NCBI GenBank assembly: GCA_024653405.1
Contig: JANLGB010000061.1
Coordinates: forward strand, 1 to 10,444
Reading direction: 5' to 3'
Length of the DNA stretch: 10,444 nucleotides
DNA from: Candidatus Saccharicenans sp.
Lineage (GTDB): Bacteria; Acidobacteriota; Aminicenantia; Aminicenantales; Saccharicenantaceae
A program made the translations under genes and the position numbers. Shown here in pieces: positions 7,480 to 10,444 of the stretch. How positions within the stretch are numbered: position 1 is the stretch's first letter; every line of letters begins with the position of its first letter. The notes below the pieces were generated by a model that ran no database searches, was not told where the DNA came from, and saw only the letters and a program-made list of their open reading frames with translations.

Positions 7480-8205
7480 TTATTTCAAGAATTCCCTGAT
7501 AGCCGGGTTGTCCCTGATTTTTTCGAATTCTGACTCTCGGTCGATTCGTTCCCAGTCCCGGAATCCGGCTTGCCTGGCTTTTTTCAGGTATTCCACCGTT
7601 CGGTCCTCATCCTGGTGGCTGGCATAAAAGCGAGCAAAAGAAAAGTAAAGCTCAGCCAGGGAATTGCCCTTCATCGGCAGCCCGGCCAGGCTATCCGGAT
7701 GCTTTTCCAGGAAATCCGGGTCTTGCTTCAGTCCCCGAAACAGGTATTCCAGGGCCGCCTGATCGTCACCCAGCTGGAAGCAAACGGCTCCCAGGCTGTA
7801 GTAAGCGGCGGTCAGTCCTGGATTCAGGCTCAGAGCTTTTTCATAATATTCTCGGGCCCGGGCATAAAGCTGTTTCATGGCATAAACCCCACCCAGGTTA
7901 AGATAGCCGAGATTGAATTCCGGGTCTATCCTGATAGCCCGCAGAAAGTACATTTCGGCCAGGTCATAATCTTGTTCCTTGAAATAGGTTAAACCCAGGA
8001 GATTTAAAACCCGGGTCGACCTGGGATTAAGATTAAGGGCCTGCAAGAATTCCTGGCGGGCCAGGGCATAATCTTTTTTCTGCATATGAGTCAGGCCGGC
8101 CTGGAAATGACGTTCAAAGGCATTAGCTGAGCCTTCTCTTTTGACTGGATAACAAGCTGATAGAAGAAATAATATCAACAGAATGACCCCTGCCTTCTTT
8201 TGCAT
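7480..8205 (-). CDS. TPR-repeat lipoprotein
   Basis: The 241-residue protein starts with a lipoprotein signal peptide: a basic MQKK, a hydrophobic core and the lipobox LSAC with Cys18 as the lipidation site. Tyr19 follows the cysteine, so there is no Asp retention signal and outer-membrane placement is possible. Four consecutive TPRs cover about residues 30-165, each with the A-x-x-x-Y/F/A-x-x-A-L pattern (for example EYYEKALSLNPG, 119-130). A fifth degenerate repeat (183-216) leads to an end reading EFEKIRDNPAIREFL, common at the end of TPR proteins. Such proteins act as docking scaffolds, so a partner rather than a reaction is expected. AGGAGG (8211-8216) lies 5 nt before ATG 8205. The gene stands directly upstream of the GWxTD/TPR gene on the same strand, which suggests a shared envelope role. 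Confidence 0.92.
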   Translation of the reverse strand: MQKKAGVILLILFLLSACYPVKREGSANAFERHFQAGLTHMQKKDYALARQEFLQALNLNPRSTRVLNLLGLTYFKEQDYDLAEMYFLRAIRIDPEFNLGYLNLGGVYAMKQLYARAREYYEKALSLNPGLTAAYYSLGAVCFQLGDDQAALEYLFRGLKQDPDFLEKHPDSLAGLPMKGNSLAELYFSFARFYASHQDEDRTVEYLKKARQAGFRDWERIDRESEFEKIRDNPAIREFLK

Positions 8206-8228
8206 CTTGTCCTCCTGATATTTATAAA

Positions 8229-8255
8229 TTTATACCGTCTTCTCATTTCTGTCTA
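8229..8255 (-). promoter_or_regulatory. Candidate promoter for the TPR lipoprotein gene
   Basis: TAGACA (8250-8255, 5 of 6) and TATAAA (8229-8234, 5 of 6) lie on the minus strand with a spacer of only 15 nt, which is short. The predicted start would leave a leader of around 15-20 nt carrying the AGGAGG site. A second AT-rich box just downstream could serve instead as the -10. Confidence 0.35.
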
Positions 8256-8286
8256 CTCCGGCCCGGCTGCAGGTAAAGACATAGCA

Positions 8287-8314
8287 CCCGGGCTTGGCCA
8301 GAGCCCTGCCCGGG
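8287..8314. other. GC-rich inverted repeat after the fucosidase gene
   Basis: Arms CCCGGGC (8287-8293) and GCCCGGG (8308-8314) can pair with a 14-nt loop. It lies 65-92 nt beyond the fucosidase stop on the minus strand, where a terminator would be expected, but no T run follows on either strand. It may slow polymerase or protect the 3' end, or have no role. Confidence 0.3.
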
Positions 8315-8378
8315 GCAGCTTGGAAGGGGAAGGTTGGCTCTTCCGACTGGTCTTCTCCATGTTTATGAGGTAAGGGGG

Positions 8379-9964
8379 TCAATGGATGAAAGAGGCCAGT
8401 TTGTAAAGGTTAAAAGCTTTCAGGCAGGGCTGGCCCCGGGATTGTAGAATAGTCAGCCTGACCTGGTCGGTCGTAACGGCTGGAAAAGTCAGAAGTCGCT
8501 TATGCCCGACAGTGGTCCCCTTTGTGCTTTCTATCCCTTTACCTTCGACCCAAGCCTCGAGTCGAAAGGACTCAATTCTCTGCCCCCGGGTCATATCTTC
8601 TTTTAGCTCCAGACAATCGAATGGCTTTTGCCCTCCGAGCTCAAACTCCAAGTAGTCTTGAGCTTGGTTAGAAGCAGGTATCCAACAGCCGTCTGGATTC
8701 TTTTTTAGCAGCTGACTGGCCGGGTGTCCGGGCTGTTCGCTGGAGGCCCTGACCCTTGCTTTTTTGAGATAGCCCTGGTGGAAGGTCTGGTTCAGGAGCT
8801 GGCGCCAGCCCCGGAGAGCCCGGACGTCGTTCTCATTGATCAGGCCTCTTTTATCCGGGGGGCATTGAGCAGCAGGACTGAATTCCTGCCCACCGACTTG
8901 AAATAGATTTCAAAAAGTTCGCGGGGCGACTTGACGGCTCGGTCCTCCTTCTGGTGGTAAAACCAGCCCGGCCTGATGGAGACGTCGACTTCAGCCGGGT
9001 ACCAGAAAAGAATCCTGGCCCTGGTGATAACCTGGCGGCTTCCCAGGTCCTCGCCCATGATATCTCGGGGCTGAAAGACTTTTTCCAGGTTGGCCCGACC
9101 GGCTCGCAACAGATTGAGGAAAGATTCGGGGAGGTCAAGGGGTAGGACACTCCACTCGCTTTTCCGGGCTAGGCCACTTTCGTTGCCCACCCAGCGGACA
9201 TCCGGTCCCATGATGGCTATGACTGCTTCCGGCTGGAGTTTTCTGATGATCTGGTAGTAGGAACTCCAGTCGTCATCCTACTTCCGGCCACCAGGGCCTT
9301 CACCGCAATAGCCGTCAAACCAGACTTCAGCCACTGGGCCATAATCAGTCAGCAATTCTTTGAGCCGGCGCCGGAAAAATTCATTGTATGGCGGGGTTCC
9401 GTAGGTTTTCTCGTGCCGGTCCCAGGGTGAAAGGTAAAGGCCAAGGTCCAGGCCTTCTTCCCGGCAGGCCATAGCCACTTCTTTGACCACGTCACCCCGT
9501 CCCTGTCGCCACGGGCTTTTTTTAACCGAATAATCTGTGGTTCTGGTCGGCCAGAGGCAGAAGCCATCATGGTGCTTGGCCGTCAGGATTATCATTCTGA
9601 ACCCGGCCTCTTTTAAGACCCTGGCCCATTGCCTGGGATTAAAGGATGTGGGCTGGAATAGACTGGGGTTCTCTGTGCCGTCTCCGTGTTCCTGGTCGCC
9701 GAAGGTGTTCAGGCCAAAGTGGATGAAAGCGGCCAGTTCTCTGGCCTGCCATTTGAGTTGCCTCCTGGTGGGTACCACCCGGGAGGCTTTTAAGATTATA
9801 GCTTCTTCCGTATCCCCCGGTTCTATTATCTGAAAATTCCTGGCGGGCAGACTTTCCTGACCACCCCATCCGTCCCAGAGGCTTAATAGCGCCTGGCCGG
9901 ACAGGAGGGCAATCACGGCCGCCACGATAGTGATTATTAATTTGGCTGACACGGAAGTTTTCAT
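8379..9964 (-). pseudogene. GH29 alpha-L-fucosidase broken by an amber codon and a frameshift
   Basis: An exported fucosidase of about 528 codons can be read from ATG 9964 to TGA 8379-8381. It has a hydrophobic export segment (about 8-30), then the GH29 barrel: FIHFGLNTFGD (80-90), TAKHHDGFCLWPTRTTDYS (128-146) and AEVWFDGYCGEGP (212-224), where Asp217 is the expected nucleophile. Codon 229 is TAG (9278-9280). The same frame then resumes with DDDWSSYYQIIRKLQPEA and GPDVRWVGNESG; Glu262, 45 residues after Asp217, fits the acid/base residue of the GH29-B type. Relatives read close to 'GPNGKRQVYDW' here, so CAG to TAG is the likely change. The frame breaks again at the G run 8857-8862, where one more base would restore PDKRGLINENDVRALRGW. 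The C-terminal 140 residues look like a galactose-binding F5/8-type module. No clear ribosome site precedes the ATG. It follows the symporter gene by 46 nt. Real decay and sequence error are both possible. Confidence 0.85.
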
Positions 9965-10010
9965 CGGTCAATCTTTATTATTGCTAAACTTGGTTCATCT
10001 CAGCCTGCTG

Positions 10011-10444
10011 TCACCAGAAAATTATGTAAAGGGCGATGGTCAGGATGATGATGGCCGCGCACAGGGACTTGAGCACCGGGGTGGAACGCAGGTCAAAATT
10101 TTGCTGGACTGGCAATTCTTTCGGCTGCGACAGCGGCTTAACCAACGTGATGATAGCCATAACCACAACCAGGACGATGAAGTTAATGGCAATCCTGTTG
10201 AGAAAAGCAATGTCTCCGAATTGCCATTTGAGGAAACCATAGACCGGGACGGAAAGGACCAGGGCCGTGACCCCGGCCGCTGGTGGCGTTCTCTTAATAA
10301 ACAGGCCGAAGCCAAACGCGGCCAGGACTCCCGGCGAGACAAAACCCTGGAATTCCTGGATGTAGTTAAAAATGCCTCTGAACCTGGGGTCACCCAGCTT
10401 GGGCGCCAGCAGGCAGACCGCCAGGACGAAGATAATGGTGGCCA
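10011..10444 (-). CDS. Sodium/solute symporter (SLC5/SSS family), C-terminal part
   Basis: Only the last 143 residues are in the window; the gene continues past the right edge. The text GIFNYIQEFQGFVSPGVLAA followed by FGFGLFIKRTPPAAGV matches the region around the late transmembrane helices of the SGLT-type solute:sodium symporters. The segment FLNRIAINFIVLVVVMAIIT with ITLVKPL and the very C-terminal helix ending in ALYIIFW are also typical of this family. Four to five hydrophobic helices are visible. Members bring sugars, sugar-like or other small solutes into the cytoplasm with sodium. Because a GH29 fucosidase starts 46 nt after the stop on the same strand, fucose or a fucosylated sugar is a reasonable guess for the substrate; this is inferred only from context. 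Confidence 0.92.
   Translation of the reverse strand, partial: ATIIFVLAVCLLAPKLGDPRFRGIFNYIQEFQGFVSPGVLAAFGFGLFIKRTPPAAGVTALVLSVPVYGFLKWQFGDIAFLNRIAINFIVLVVVMAIITLVKPLSQPKELPVQQNFDLRSTPVLKSLCAAIIILTIALYIIFW

Noticed and set aside
10040..10393. 117-codon minus-strand reading frame over the symporter
   Set aside because: It is out of frame with the clear symporter text and is a Ser/Arg-rich shadow.

Overview
The window looks like chromosomal DNA of a Gram-negative-type, uncultured-lineage bacterium. It holds an outer-membrane FadL-type barrel, a lipoprotein signal and several Sec signal peptides. The large GWxTD-plus-TPR protein is a family best known from Acidobacteria, Aminicenantes and some Bacteroidetes, so an Acidobacteria/Aminicenantes-like host is my best guess. 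That is an inference from gene content; there is no rRNA or other marker here. Base composition is moderate, most genes have AGGAGG ribosome sites, and several sigma-70-like promoters can be read directly.

Layout. (1) Positions 1-931, minus strand: a two-gene sulfur-relay unit, a TusA-family protein followed by a DsrE-family protein that runs off the left edge, with a candidate promoter and a perfect 12-bp palindrome in its leader. (2) About 932-1990: a gene-poor stretch holding a decayed plus-strand gene (1244-1701) whose remaining peptide resembles small HEPN-like helical proteins. (3) 1934-3405, plus strand: a complete monocistronic unit with promoter, FadL/OmpP1/TodX-family barrel and a textbook intrinsic terminator. 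(4) 3482-5047, plus strand: a secreted alpha/beta hydrolase with a DUF3887-like N-terminal domain and its own promoter. (5) 5225-8255, minus strand: two cell-envelope TPR proteins, a lipoprotein and a GWxTD-domain protein with C-terminal TPRs, each with a candidate promoter. (6) 8379-10444, minus strand: the C-terminal end of an SLC5-type sodium/solute symporter followed 46 nt later by a GH29 alpha-L-fucosidase that is broken twice, by an in-frame amber codon and by a one-base loss in a G/C homopolymer.

Function together. The symporter-fucosidase pair reads as a fucoside hydrolysis and sugar-uptake unit that is either decaying or damaged by sequence errors. The FadL protein and exported hydrolase suggest handling of hydrophobic or esterified substrates, though they have separate promoters and no proven link. 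The GWxTD/TPR pair is probably an envelope-associated protein-protein interaction module of unknown role.

I found no CRISPR array, insertion sequence, tRNA, rRNA or obvious new defence system. The most checkable oddities are the two lesions in the fucosidase, the decayed HEPN-like gene, and the palindromic leader of the TusA/DsrE unit.
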